From positions 1 to 17,878 of the forward strand of contig URYY01000026.1 of assembly GCA_900552245.1 (NCBI GenBank): 17,878 nucleotides of DNA, in the 5' to 3' direction. The first letter of the stretch is position 1. Each line of letters begins with the position of its first letter. Made by a program: the position numbers and the translations under genes. Origin of the DNA: an uncultured Opitutales bacterium. GTDB lineage: Bacteria > Verrucomicrobiota > Verrucomicrobiia > Opitutales > Intestinicryptomonadaceae. Of the stretch, positions 1-6,389 are shown piece by piece. The notes below the pieces were generated by a model. It did not search any database, had not been told where the DNA came from, and worked only from the letters and a program-made list of their open reading frames with translations.

Positions 1-60
1 TGATGCTTTGTCATGCTGAGCACTTTCAACTTGTCTTAAAGGAAGTTGGAAGCCCCGCAC
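1..60. repeat. Possible dispersed repeat / hairpin at the rsmB break
   Basis: The sequence includes GTCATGCTGAGC near base 10, a word typical of short dispersed intergenic repeats in many bacterial genomes. It also has an imperfect inverted repeat: arms 23-32 and 43-52 (9 of 10 pairs) around a 10-base loop. Its minus-strand reading (VESAQHDKAS) resembles the spurious peptides such repeats encode and not RsmB. It lies exactly where RsmB homology is lost. Repeat identity is inferred from pattern memory only, as no second copy lies in the window. Confidence 0.35.
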
Positions 61-1024
61 CTTTTAGCTTGTCGGCTAGATTTTCCGAGAGCAAGTCGCA
101 GGGTAGAATTTCAGTCTTAAAACTCTCAACTTTTTCCAGATTTTCGCGCAGGCGCTTAAGCCTCGGTGAGTCTATGTCAACGGCTACAAGGCTTGCGCCT
201 TTTGCATTTTGCGGAGAGGCCAGCAGCATATCAATTATTGCGCGGCTCTTGCCGCCGGGGGCTGCGCACAAATCCAAAATCGCACCTCCTTTGGGGTTTA
301 GCGCAAGGGGCGCAAAGCGCGTTGCGGGATCTTGTATGTAAACGTGCGGAGTTTTGAGAAGTTCCGACACTTTTGAGAAGCTTCCGCGCTTTAGTTTAAA
401 AAAGTTTTCCAGAGGGGTTTTTTCAAAGTTTTCCAGATATGGCAGGAAGACATTTTTCGCAGAGCTAGTGGTGGAAAGCCTGAAGAATACGTCGCTGGGT
501 CTATTGTCGAGCTTCATAATCTCAATTGCCTTTTCCTCGCCGAATTGCTCTTTCCACGATTTTGCAAGCCAGAGCGGATGGCTGTATAGCAGGGCGAAAT
601 CCTCCAAGCTTTTTGCGCTACTTTTAAATTCGGCGTATGCGGGGGCAAATTTTCGCAAAAGGGCATTGGCAAGTTTTGATTCGCCCATGCTAAAATTTTG
701 CTTTGCAGTTTCAACCCATGCGTGAATTATGCTCGCTAGCTTGCTTTCATCCGAAGCTAAAATTTCTGCAGCGGCGCATTTAAGGAGGGCAAAAAGTCCG
801 GGGCGCGGCGTTTTTTTTAAAAATTTCGCTAAAATAGCCTCAATTATGAGCTTATTGCGCAAAACAGTTAAAAAGATAAATTGACAAATGCGTCTTTCTT
901 CTCCGTATTTATAGGAAAGTATGTTTTTGGTCTCGAGAAAATCGTCTGCCTTTGACGGACGCTTTTCGTATTCCATTATCAATCGAGCTGCCTTTGCGAG
1001 TCTGTGTGTGTCTATTTCCGACAT
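26..1024 (-). CDS. rsmB: RsmB-like 16S rRNA m5C methyltransferase, 3'-truncated
   Basis: RsmB (Sun/Fmu family) methylates a cytosine of 16S rRNA using S-adenosylmethionine. The N-terminal ~130 residues look like the NusB-type RNA-binding domain (HRLAKAARLI start, ANALLRKFAP near its end). The C-terminal half has the SAM-binding motif ILDLCAAPGGKS and the following acidic VDIDSPRLKRL strand. The frame then stops (TGA at 26-28) after about 332 residues, whereas the family usually has about 430. The DAPC and TCS catalytic cysteine motifs that should follow are absent, and no other frame of bases 1-60 supplies DAPC. The product is therefore probably inactive, unless the true sequence continues beyond a repeat or mis-join. 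I chose the ATG at 1024 (MSEIDTHRL) because it begins the family homology; the upstream in-frame ATG at 1138 would overlap the divergent greA. No Shine-Dalgarno sequence is seen. Confidence 0.8.
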   Translation of the reverse strand: MSEIDTHRLAKAARLIMEYEKRPSKADDFLETKNILSYKYGEERRICQFIFLTVLRNKLIIEAILAKFLKKTPRPGLFALLKCAAAEILASDESKLASIIHAWVETAKQNFSMGESKLANALLRKFAPAYAEFKSSAKSLEDFALLYSHPLWLAKSWKEQFGEEKAIEIMKLDNRPSDVFFRLSTTSSAKNVFLPYLENFEKTPLENFFKLKRGSFSKVSELLKTPHVYIQDPATRFAPLALNPKGGAILDLCAAPGGKSRAIIDMLLASPQNAKGASLVAVDIDSPRLKRLRENLEKVESFKTEILPCDLLSENLADKLKGAGLPTSFKTS

Positions 1025-1083
1025 AGAGAGATTTTGTGCGAGAAGCTTTATTGCATACTTGACTTTCAAAAACAAATAAAAAT

Positions 1084-3054
1084 ATGAATCCCGAAGAGAT
1101 AGAATCCCTAATAAAAAAGAATCCGCTACTTGCGGCAAAGCGCGAAAAACTTGAAAAGTTTAAGAAGGGCGCGCACTGCATGCACTCAAGTTGGGGCTTT
1201 GGCGTTATAAAAGCTTACGATCAAGCCGCGAACAGATTGATAATAGATTTCGACTTAAAGCCGAACCACATGATGGATCCCGCTTTTTGCGTCGATAAGC
1301 TAGACATACTAGATTCTGACGACGAATTGGTGCGCTATCGCGAAAATCCTGCGGAAGTCGAAAAGCAGATGAGGGAGTCTCCGGCGCTGTTTGTTGAAAA
1401 TATCCTTAGCAAAATGCCAGATAAGATGGCGACGACCGTTGAGCTTGAGAATACATTGGGAAGGCTATTTAAATCTGAAAAGGAATTCCGCTCTTGGTGG
1501 AACAAGGCAAAGAAGCTCTTGGTTCGCGACCCAAAGATTGCCTGCCCCAAAAAGAAGAACGAGCACTACCAATTGCGCAATGAGGAAGAGGCCATAGAGC
1601 CCGAGCAAGAGCTCTTGCAAGAGTACTTTTTAAATAGGGATTCAAAGAAGAAGATTCTACTTGCCGAAAAGCTCTTTAATATGGTTATGAGCGGCGAAAA
1701 CAAAGAGGCCGTCGCAAAGAGCGTAGAGGGCATAAAAGAGGACTTGCCCAAGATTAAAGACGAACTTACAAACGCAATTAAGACCGCCCGCTCTCTGAAG
1801 CAGGCCGACAAATTGCACGGCATTTGGGTCAGAAACGACCTAATCCGCTTCCTCTATCCGGGCGATGAAGAAAAGGTTGAGGAAATCGCCCCAAAGAGCC
1901 GCGATATAATTTTTGCGACAATCGAGCAGGATCCGAAGGACGGCCTAAACGAACTTGCCAGAAACCTGCCCGCATCTTACTACGACAGATTTTTGGATTT
2001 GATAACGCGCATATTCCCCGACGCTTGGCGCGACATGATTATAGAGCTTTTGAAAAATAGCGAGGGGCGCTTTACAAACGAGTGCGTAAACTTCCTTGTC
2101 GATTGGGATACTTCCCGCCAGTCGAAGTACGTAAAGGGCTTTTCGACTGAGGGCGAAAACGACAAGGGCGTATCTTGCCGCAAGATGGTTGAGGAGAATT
2201 TGCACCGCTGGCTAGACGAACAGACCTTGCGCGGCCCGGTTATTTTGTGGATAGTTAAAAATAGAAACGCGGCAAAGTTTAAGGATATACTGAAGGGATT
2301 GATAAACCAGAGGCTCTTTACGGCGCTGCTTTCGGCTATCGACGACGAGGCCTTGCTAAGCGATACAAACCGCCGCATACCCCTTGTAGATGCGCTGAGC
2401 GACGACCACGACTTGGTTCGCGACCTCTTGGCAGGGGCCTCTTCCGAGACCGCGCGCGACTTGGCTCAGAGCTTGCTTTTGAATCAGGGCTTTGACGACC
2501 TTACGCAAAAGTCGATTTTGGCGCGCTTTATAAAGCTGTATCCGGCTGTTCAGGAGCTTGTTGCGGGCAGAAGCGATACAAAGGCGGGGCGTCTGTATGT
2601 ATCGAAGGAATCTTTGGAGGCTCGCAGGGCGGAATTGGAGGATATCATCAAGAATCAGATTCCCGCGAGCAAGAAGGCTATCGAAGCCGCGCGCGAACTC
2701 GGCGACTTGCGCGAAAATTCGGAATACAAGATGGCTCGCGAGCACGACGAAACTTTGTCGGCGCGCCGCGCACAGTTGCAGCGCGAGTTGTCGCAGTGCG
2801 AGGTTATCGACTTCTCGAAGGCTCCGACGGACGTTGTGGGCATAGGTTCTGTCGTTACGGTTGAAAAGGACGGCAAGACCCAGAAGTGCTACATTCGCGG
2901 CGCTTGGGATTCCGATCCGGACAAGAACATTTACTCCTACAAGACTCCTATCGCCCAGGCTCTCTTGGAGCACAAGGTTGGCGACGTAGTAGAGACCAAC
3001 ATTGAGGGGCACAAGACTATCTGGAAGATTTTAAAAATTGAGGTTGAAGCTTAA
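1084..3054 (+). CDS. greA: GreA-family transcript cleavage factor with long N-terminal extension
   Basis: GreA enters the secondary channel of stalled RNA polymerase and stimulates cleavage of backtracked RNA. The last ~150 of 656 residues are a complete GreA. They start with an N-terminal coiled coil with the tip motif GDLRENSEY (residues 540-548, including the acidic D541 and E544). An FKBP-like C-terminal domain follows (VGIGSVVTVEKDG, then YSYKTPIAQALL and KVGDVVE). Ordinary GreA is about 158 residues. The extra ~500 residues are mostly helical and charged. Residues ~27-75 (KKGAHCMHSSWGFGVIKAYD, then LIIDFD) resemble a CarD/Tudor-like RNA-polymerase-binding fold, though weakly. Long GreA fusions of this kind are known in Chlamydiae and Verrucomicrobia. 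The gene starts 59 bases from the divergent rsmB, has no Shine-Dalgarno sequence (an AT-rich leader precedes the ATG), and is followed by its own terminator. Confidence 0.9.
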   Translation: MNPEEIESLIKKNPLLAAKREKLEKFKKGAHCMHSSWGFGVIKAYDQAANRLIIDFDLKPNHMMDPAFCVDKLDILDSDDELVRYRENPAEVEKQMRESPALFVENILSKMPDKMATTVELENTLGRLFKSEKEFRSWWNKAKKLLVRDPKIACPKKKNEHYQLRNEEEAIEPEQELLQEYFLNRDSKKKILLAEKLFNMVMSGENKEAVAKSVEGIKEDLPKIKDELTNAIKTARSLKQADKLHGIWVRNDLIRFLYPGDEEKVEEIAPKSRDIIFATIEQDPKDGLNELARNLPASYYDRFLDLITRIFPDAWRDMIIELLKNSEGRFTNECVNFLVDWDTSRQSKYVKGFSTEGENDKGVSCRKMVEENLHRWLDEQTLRGPVILWIVKNRNAAKFKDILKGLINQRLFTALLSAIDDEALLSDTNRRIPLVDALSDDHDLVRDLLAGASSETARDLAQSLLLNQGFDDLTQKSILARFIKLYPAVQELVAGRSDTKAGRLYVSKESLEARRAELEDIIKNQIPASKKAIEAARELGDLRENSEYKMAREHDETLSARRAQLQRELSQCEVIDFSKAPTDVVGIGSVVTVEKDGKTQKCYIRGAWDSDPDKNIYSYKTPIAQALLEHKVGDVVETNIEGHKTIWKILKIEVEA

Positions 3055-3072
3055 TTAGCTAGCTCAAATTTA

Positions 3073-3098
3073 GCCTCGCGCAAGCGGGGCTTTTTTTT
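3073..3098 (+). terminator. Rho-independent terminator of greA
   Basis: The 7-bp stem GCCTCGC / GCGGGGC (3073-3079 with 3084-3090, one G-U pair) closes on a GCAA tetraloop and is followed by eight T residues. It lies 19 bases after the greA stop. Confidence 0.9.
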
Positions 3099-3435
3099 GC
3101 GCATCTTGCAGGGGGAATTTCCTGGTGGCGGAGGCGTTATGCACTTAAATAGAAGTTTCTATTTCTTTATTCGCAGGTTTCAGATTTTGAGTGGGGAGCT
3201 CAATTCTTTAAGCTCTTAGTTAATTTGAGAATTTTATGCTTGTATTTGGGAAATAGTTTTGCGATATTCGAACACTTTAAAAGCGTTAGAGTCTGAGGCG
3301 GGGCGAAAGTTTTGCCGAAGATTCCGCAGTTTGAGGGCTTGTCATTGGCTCTTTTTAACGGCAGATCCGGCGCGGTGCTGGGCTTGCGAATCTTAAAATT
3401 AAGGTTCCGAAACTGTGAAAGAAGAAAGATTGAAA
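3099..3435. other. Non-coding spacer and rpsO leader
   Basis: This is an AT-rich stretch between the greA terminator and rpsO with no convincing gene. It contains an interrupted palindrome (AAATAGAA at 3147-3154, TTCTATTT at 3157-3164, two-base loop). The 70 bases before rpsO would be its mRNA leader, where S15 often binds to repress its own translation, but I cannot identify a specific fold. No strong promoter stands out. An in-frame GTG at 3415 would add seven residues to S15. Confidence 0.5.
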
Positions 3436-3708
3436 ATGGCAAAAGATAAAGTAATAGACAAGGCAAGTATAATCAAGGAATACCGCCTCGATGAGAAGGA
3501 CACGGGTTCTTGCGAAGTTCAAATCGCGCTTCTCTCTGCTAGAATCGCACACTTGACAGACCACCTGGCGGTTCACAAGAAGGACTTCCACTCGCGCCGC
3601 GGCCTAATCGCAATGACAAGCGCCCGCCGCAAGTTGCTCGACTACCTAAAGAAAAACGAGCTCGAGAGGTACAATTCCCTCATAGTTCGCTTGGGCTTGC
3701 GCCACTAA
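3436..3708 (+). CDS. rpsO: 30S ribosomal protein S15
   Basis: S15 is a primary binder of the central domain of 16S rRNA and contributes to an intersubunit bridge. The 90-residue product matches the family length (about 89). The S15 signature is clear: HLTDHL, then KKDFHSRRGL, then RRKLLDYLKKNELERY and a C-terminal VRLGLRH. I chose the ATG at 3436 (MAKDKVIDK) because it gives the usual length; a GTG at 3415 is in frame but would add MKEERLK. The upstream region is purine-rich (GAAAGAAGAAAG) but lacks a strong Shine-Dalgarno sequence. The gene precedes pnp, the common rpsO-pnp order, but a terminator and a separate promoter lie between them here. Confidence 0.97.
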   Translation: MAKDKVIDKASIIKEYRLDEKDTGSCEVQIALLSARIAHLTDHLAVHKKDFHSRRGLIAMTSARRKLLDYLKKNELERYNSLIVRLGLRH

Positions 3709-3728
3709 TAAAGTTCTTTGCATTTTTG

Positions 3729-3759
3729 ATGACGCGCTTTTGGGGCGCGTCATTTTAGT
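3729..3759 (+). terminator. Rho-independent terminator of rpsO
   Basis: The perfect 9-bp stem ATGACGCGC / GCGCGTCAT (3729-3737 with 3745-3753) has a seven-base loop and is followed by a T-rich tail (TTTAGTTTTT). It lies about 20 bases after the rpsO stop, so much rpsO transcription should end before pnp. Confidence 0.88.
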
Positions 3760-3802
3760 TTTTGAAGCCGCATTTCTCTTGCGTGAAGGGTTAATTTTGC
3801 CC

Positions 3803-3831
3803 TTGAATATGGAGCTTGGGTTCTCTACAAT
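3803..3831 (+). promoter_or_regulatory. Predicted sigma-70-type promoter of pnp
   Basis: TTGAAT (3803-3808) and TACAAT (3826-3831) are separated by 17 bases, each close to the consensus -35 and -10 boxes. The expected start of transcription is near 3838, giving a leader of about 130 bases before pnp. This is the best promoter match in the rpsO-pnp spacer. Confidence 0.6.
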
Positions 3832-3840
3832 TGCGGCGAG

Positions 3841-3864
3841 TCGCATTTTTATAATGCGGTTTTT
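3841..3864 (+). promoter_or_regulatory. Terminator-like hairpin at the start of the pnp leader
   Basis: TCGCATT (3841-3847) pairs with AATGCGG (3853-3859), including one G-U pair, around a five-base loop. Five T residues follow (3860-3864). The hairpin starts only a few bases after the predicted transcription start of pnp. It could be a weak attenuator, or a 5' stem that stabilises the mRNA or serves PNPase autocontrol. A role is inferred only. Confidence 0.4.
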
Positions 3865-3970
3865 AATTTGAAGGCCGCGCTGCCAGATCTTTAGGAGGTG
3901 TTTGGCTTTTGTGTAACTTAGCGATAAAAGCACGTCCCATCCGTCTTATCGCACATCTGAAAGAAAAGGA

Positions 3971-6118
3971 ATGAAACAAAAATACAGCGTCGAGGTAAAG
4001 GACCTCGGTATAACAATATCAACGGGAACTATAGCCAAGCAGGCAAATGGTTCCGTCACTATAAGTGTCGGTGAAACGACTCTGTTTGTAGCGGCAACGG
4101 CCGCAAATTCGGTTAAGCCCGGGCAGGACTTCTTCCCGCTAACTGTCGATTACCGCGAAAGTTTCTCGGCTGCGGGCAGGTTCCCGGGCGGTTACTTCAA
4201 GCGCGAGGGCAGACCGAGCGAAAAGGAAATTTTAACTTCGCGCCTCTGCGACAGGCCTCTGCGCCCCCTCTTCCCCAAGGGCTTTATGAACGAGGTTCAG
4301 GTTATCGGTCAGGTCTTGACCGTCGATATGGAAAATGACCCCGATATTTTGATGGTAAACGGCGCAAGTGCTGCGATGTTGATTTCCGACATTCCGTGGG
4401 CGGGGCCGGTAGGTTGCGTGCGCATTGGCGAGATTGACGGCAAGTTTGTTGTAAATCCGACTCACGAGCAGATGTACGACTCTACCTTGGATTTGATTTA
4501 CGTAGGCAATGAAAAGGAAATGATGATGATTGAAGGCTCTGCCGAGCAGTGCCCTGAAGAGAGATTCATCGAGGCTTTGGAGTTTGCCCACACCCAGATT
4601 TTAAAGATTATAGACGCCCAGAAGGAACTCGCAAAAATTTGCGGCAAGCCTAAGCGCGACTTTGAACTCTTTGTAGTAAAGCCCGAAATTCTCGAAATGT
4701 GCCGCGAATATGTAGGCGGCAGGCTCCTTACGGCAGTATTCCAAGACCAGAAGCTGAAGCGCCAGGCCGATGTAGATGCGCTCATGGCCGAGACTGCCGA
4801 ATTTGTAAAGGGCAAGGTTGGCGAGGAGAACTTTGACGAAAACCAGATTAAGATGGCTTTTGAGGAGCTTCAGGAAGTCGTTTACCGCGGCAATATACTC
4901 GATGCCGGCAAGCGCTGCGACGGCAGAGCCATAAAGGAAATCCGTCCCTTGGGTGCCGCTACAAATGTCTTGCCGAGAGTTCACGGCAGCGCGCTATTTT
5001 CGCGCGGCGAGACTCAGGCTCTCGTCATAACAACTTTGGGCACATCGCGCGACGTTCAGGAGCTGGACGGCCTAACGGGCGGCACCAAGCAAAAGTCTTT
5101 CATATTGCACTACAACTTCCCGCCCTATTCCGTGGGTGAAACCGGACGTTTTGGAACTCCGGGCAGGCGCGAGATAGGTCACGGAGCCTTGGCTGAGCGC
5201 TCGCTTTTGCCGGTTCTCCCCTCCGAGGACGAATTCCCGTATGCGATACGCGTAGTTTCCGAAATTATGGATTCAAACGGCTCGACCTCTATGGCGACGG
5301 TTTGCGGTGGCTGCTTGAGCCTCATGGACGCGGGGGTGCCGATTGAAACTCCGGTTGCCGGTATTTCTTGCGGCCTCGTAACGCGCTTTGACGAAAACGG
5401 AAAGCTCCTAAAGCACGTTGTCCTAACCGATATTCTCGGTGCTGAAGACCACTTCGGCGATATGGATTTTAAGATTTGCGGAACTAAAAACGGCATCACG
5501 GGCTTCCAGCTCGACCTCAAGATTAAGGGTTTGCCGCTCGATATTGCAAAGGAGGCCATAATGCAAAATCGCGAGGCTCGCACCCAGATTTTGGGCGTAA
5601 TGGCAAGCGCGCTTGCAGAGCCCAACAAGGAATTGAAAGAGCATGCTCCGCGCATCAAGATTATGCAGATTGATCCCGAAAAGGTCGGCATGTTGATAGG
5701 CCCCGGAGGCAAGAATATCCGCAGAATCACGGAAGTCTCGGGCGCTTCGATAGACATTGACGACGACAATCCGGGCAAGGTTCTCATATTTGCAAAGAGC
5801 GCTCAGAGCATGGATAGGGCCGTCTCCGAAATCGAGATGGTTACGGGTGAAATTGAAGTAAACAAGACTTACAGGGGCATAGTCCGTTCCATTAAGGATT
5901 TTGGCGCATTCGTAGAGTGCCTGCCCGGCAAGGAGGGCTTGGTCCACATCTCCGAGCTCGCAGATTTCCGCGTAAATAAGACGGAAGATGTCTGCAAGTT
6001 GGGCGACGAAATGATTGTTAAGTGCATAGGCATTGACGACAAGGGCAGAGTAAGGCTCTCGCGCAAGGCTGCACTCAAGGACCTCGAGGCAAAAAAAGAG
6101 GAAAGTAAAAAGGATTAA
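3971..6118 (+). CDS. pnp: Polyribonucleotide nucleotidyltransferase (PNPase)
   Basis: PNPase degrades RNA 3' to 5' by phosphorolysis and is a core part of bacterial mRNA decay. The 715-residue product has the full family layout. The first RNase PH domain carries FPLTVDYRE and the GRFPGGYFKREGRPSE stretch. An all-helical linker and the second RNase PH domain follow, the latter with FPPYSVGETGRFGTPGRREI, the SEIMDSNGSTSMA motif and GAEDHFGDMDFK. There D493 and D499 match the catalytic aspartates of the E. coli enzyme. A KH domain has the GPGGKNI loop (residues 577-583), and an S1 domain runs from about 631 to 700 (FGAFVECLPGKEGLVHISEL). A short charged tail ends the protein. The ATG is preceded by AAAAGGA, which lies directly against it and so is a poor Shine-Dalgarno. 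Confidence 0.98.
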   Translation: MKQKYSVEVKDLGITISTGTIAKQANGSVTISVGETTLFVAATAANSVKPGQDFFPLTVDYRESFSAAGRFPGGYFKREGRPSEKEILTSRLCDRPLRPLFPKGFMNEVQVIGQVLTVDMENDPDILMVNGASAAMLISDIPWAGPVGCVRIGEIDGKFVVNPTHEQMYDSTLDLIYVGNEKEMMMIEGSAEQCPEERFIEALEFAHTQILKIIDAQKELAKICGKPKRDFELFVVKPEILEMCREYVGGRLLTAVFQDQKLKRQADVDALMAETAEFVKGKVGEENFDENQIKMAFEELQEVVYRGNILDAGKRCDGRAIKEIRPLGAATNVLPRVHGSALFSRGETQALVITTLGTSRDVQELDGLTGGTKQKSFILHYNFPPYSVGETGRFGTPGRREIGHGALAERSLLPVLPSEDEFPYAIRVVSEIMDSNGSTSMATVCGGCLSLMDAGVPIETPVAGISCGLVTRFDENGKLLKHVVLTDILGAEDHFGDMDFKICGTKNGITGFQLDLKIKGLPLDIAKEAIMQNREARTQILGVMASALAEPNKELKEHAPRIKIMQIDPEKVGMLIGPGGKNIRRITEVSGASIDIDDDNPGKVLIFAKSAQSMDRAVSEIEMVTGEIEVNKTYRGIVRSIKDFGAFVECLPGKEGLVHISELADFRVNKTEDVCKLGDEMIVKCIGIDDKGRVRLSRKAALKDLEAKKEESKKD

Positions 6119-6141
6119 GCCTTTAATTTATTTCTTGGAAA

Positions 6142-6171
6142 GTCGGAGCGATTGGCTCCGGCTTTTTTTTT
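6142..6171 (+). terminator. Rho-independent terminator of pnp
   Basis: The 8-bp stem GTCGGAGC / GCTCCGGC (6142-6149 with 6155-6162, one G-U pair) has a five-base loop and is followed by nine T residues. It lies 23 bases after the pnp stop. Confidence 0.92.
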
Positions 6172-6343
6172 GCGCATTTACTAGCAAACTTTTATCTTTA
6201 GGCGTGCGGAGCGAATCTCCCTTTTCTCGAATTTTAAAAACTCTCAGACTTTCTCATTTCTCTTACTGCGTATTTTAATGCTTAAGGTGACTCAGCCGCT
6301 TTTAGCGCTTTTAATTTTAGGTAGAACTTAGATATAAACGCGC

Positions 6344-6374
6344 AAAAAAACAGGGCTCCGTTTAAGAGCCCTGT
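6344..6374 (-). terminator. Rho-independent terminator of the SASA esterase gene
   Basis: Read on the minus strand, ACAGGGCTC (6374-6366) pairs perfectly with GAGCCCTGT (6358-6350) around a seven-base loop, and the T-tract lies at 6350-6344. It is 15 bases beyond the stop codon of the esterase gene. It faces the pnp terminator across a 170-base spacer with no gene. Confidence 0.9.
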
Positions 6375-6389
6375 AAAAGTTTAAAATCA

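Noticed and set aside
1059..1087. TTGACT before greA as a -35 box
   Set aside because: A -10 at normal spacing would fall on the greA start codon and the sequence there is not convincing.
1024..1138. Longer RsmB start at 1138
   Set aside because: It would overlap the divergent greA by 55 bases and adds residues not typical of the NusB-type domain.
2356..3012. 218-codon open frame antisense to the GreA C-terminal part
   Set aside because: It is a shadow of a conserved gene in the opposite strand, with no family resemblance, no promoter and no ribosome site.
3200..3466. 88-codon minus-strand frame with a hydrophobic start, possibly a small membrane protein
   Set aside because: The hydrophobic start lies over the rpsO start codon and leader, and no ribosome site or promoter supports it.
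3646..3933. 95-codon minus-strand frame between rpsO and pnp
   Set aside because: It crosses the rpsO terminator and the pnp promoter, and its composition is not protein-like.
5179..5787. 202-codon open frame antisense to pnp
   Set aside because: It lies opposite the conserved second RNase PH and KH domains of PNPase and has no features of its own.
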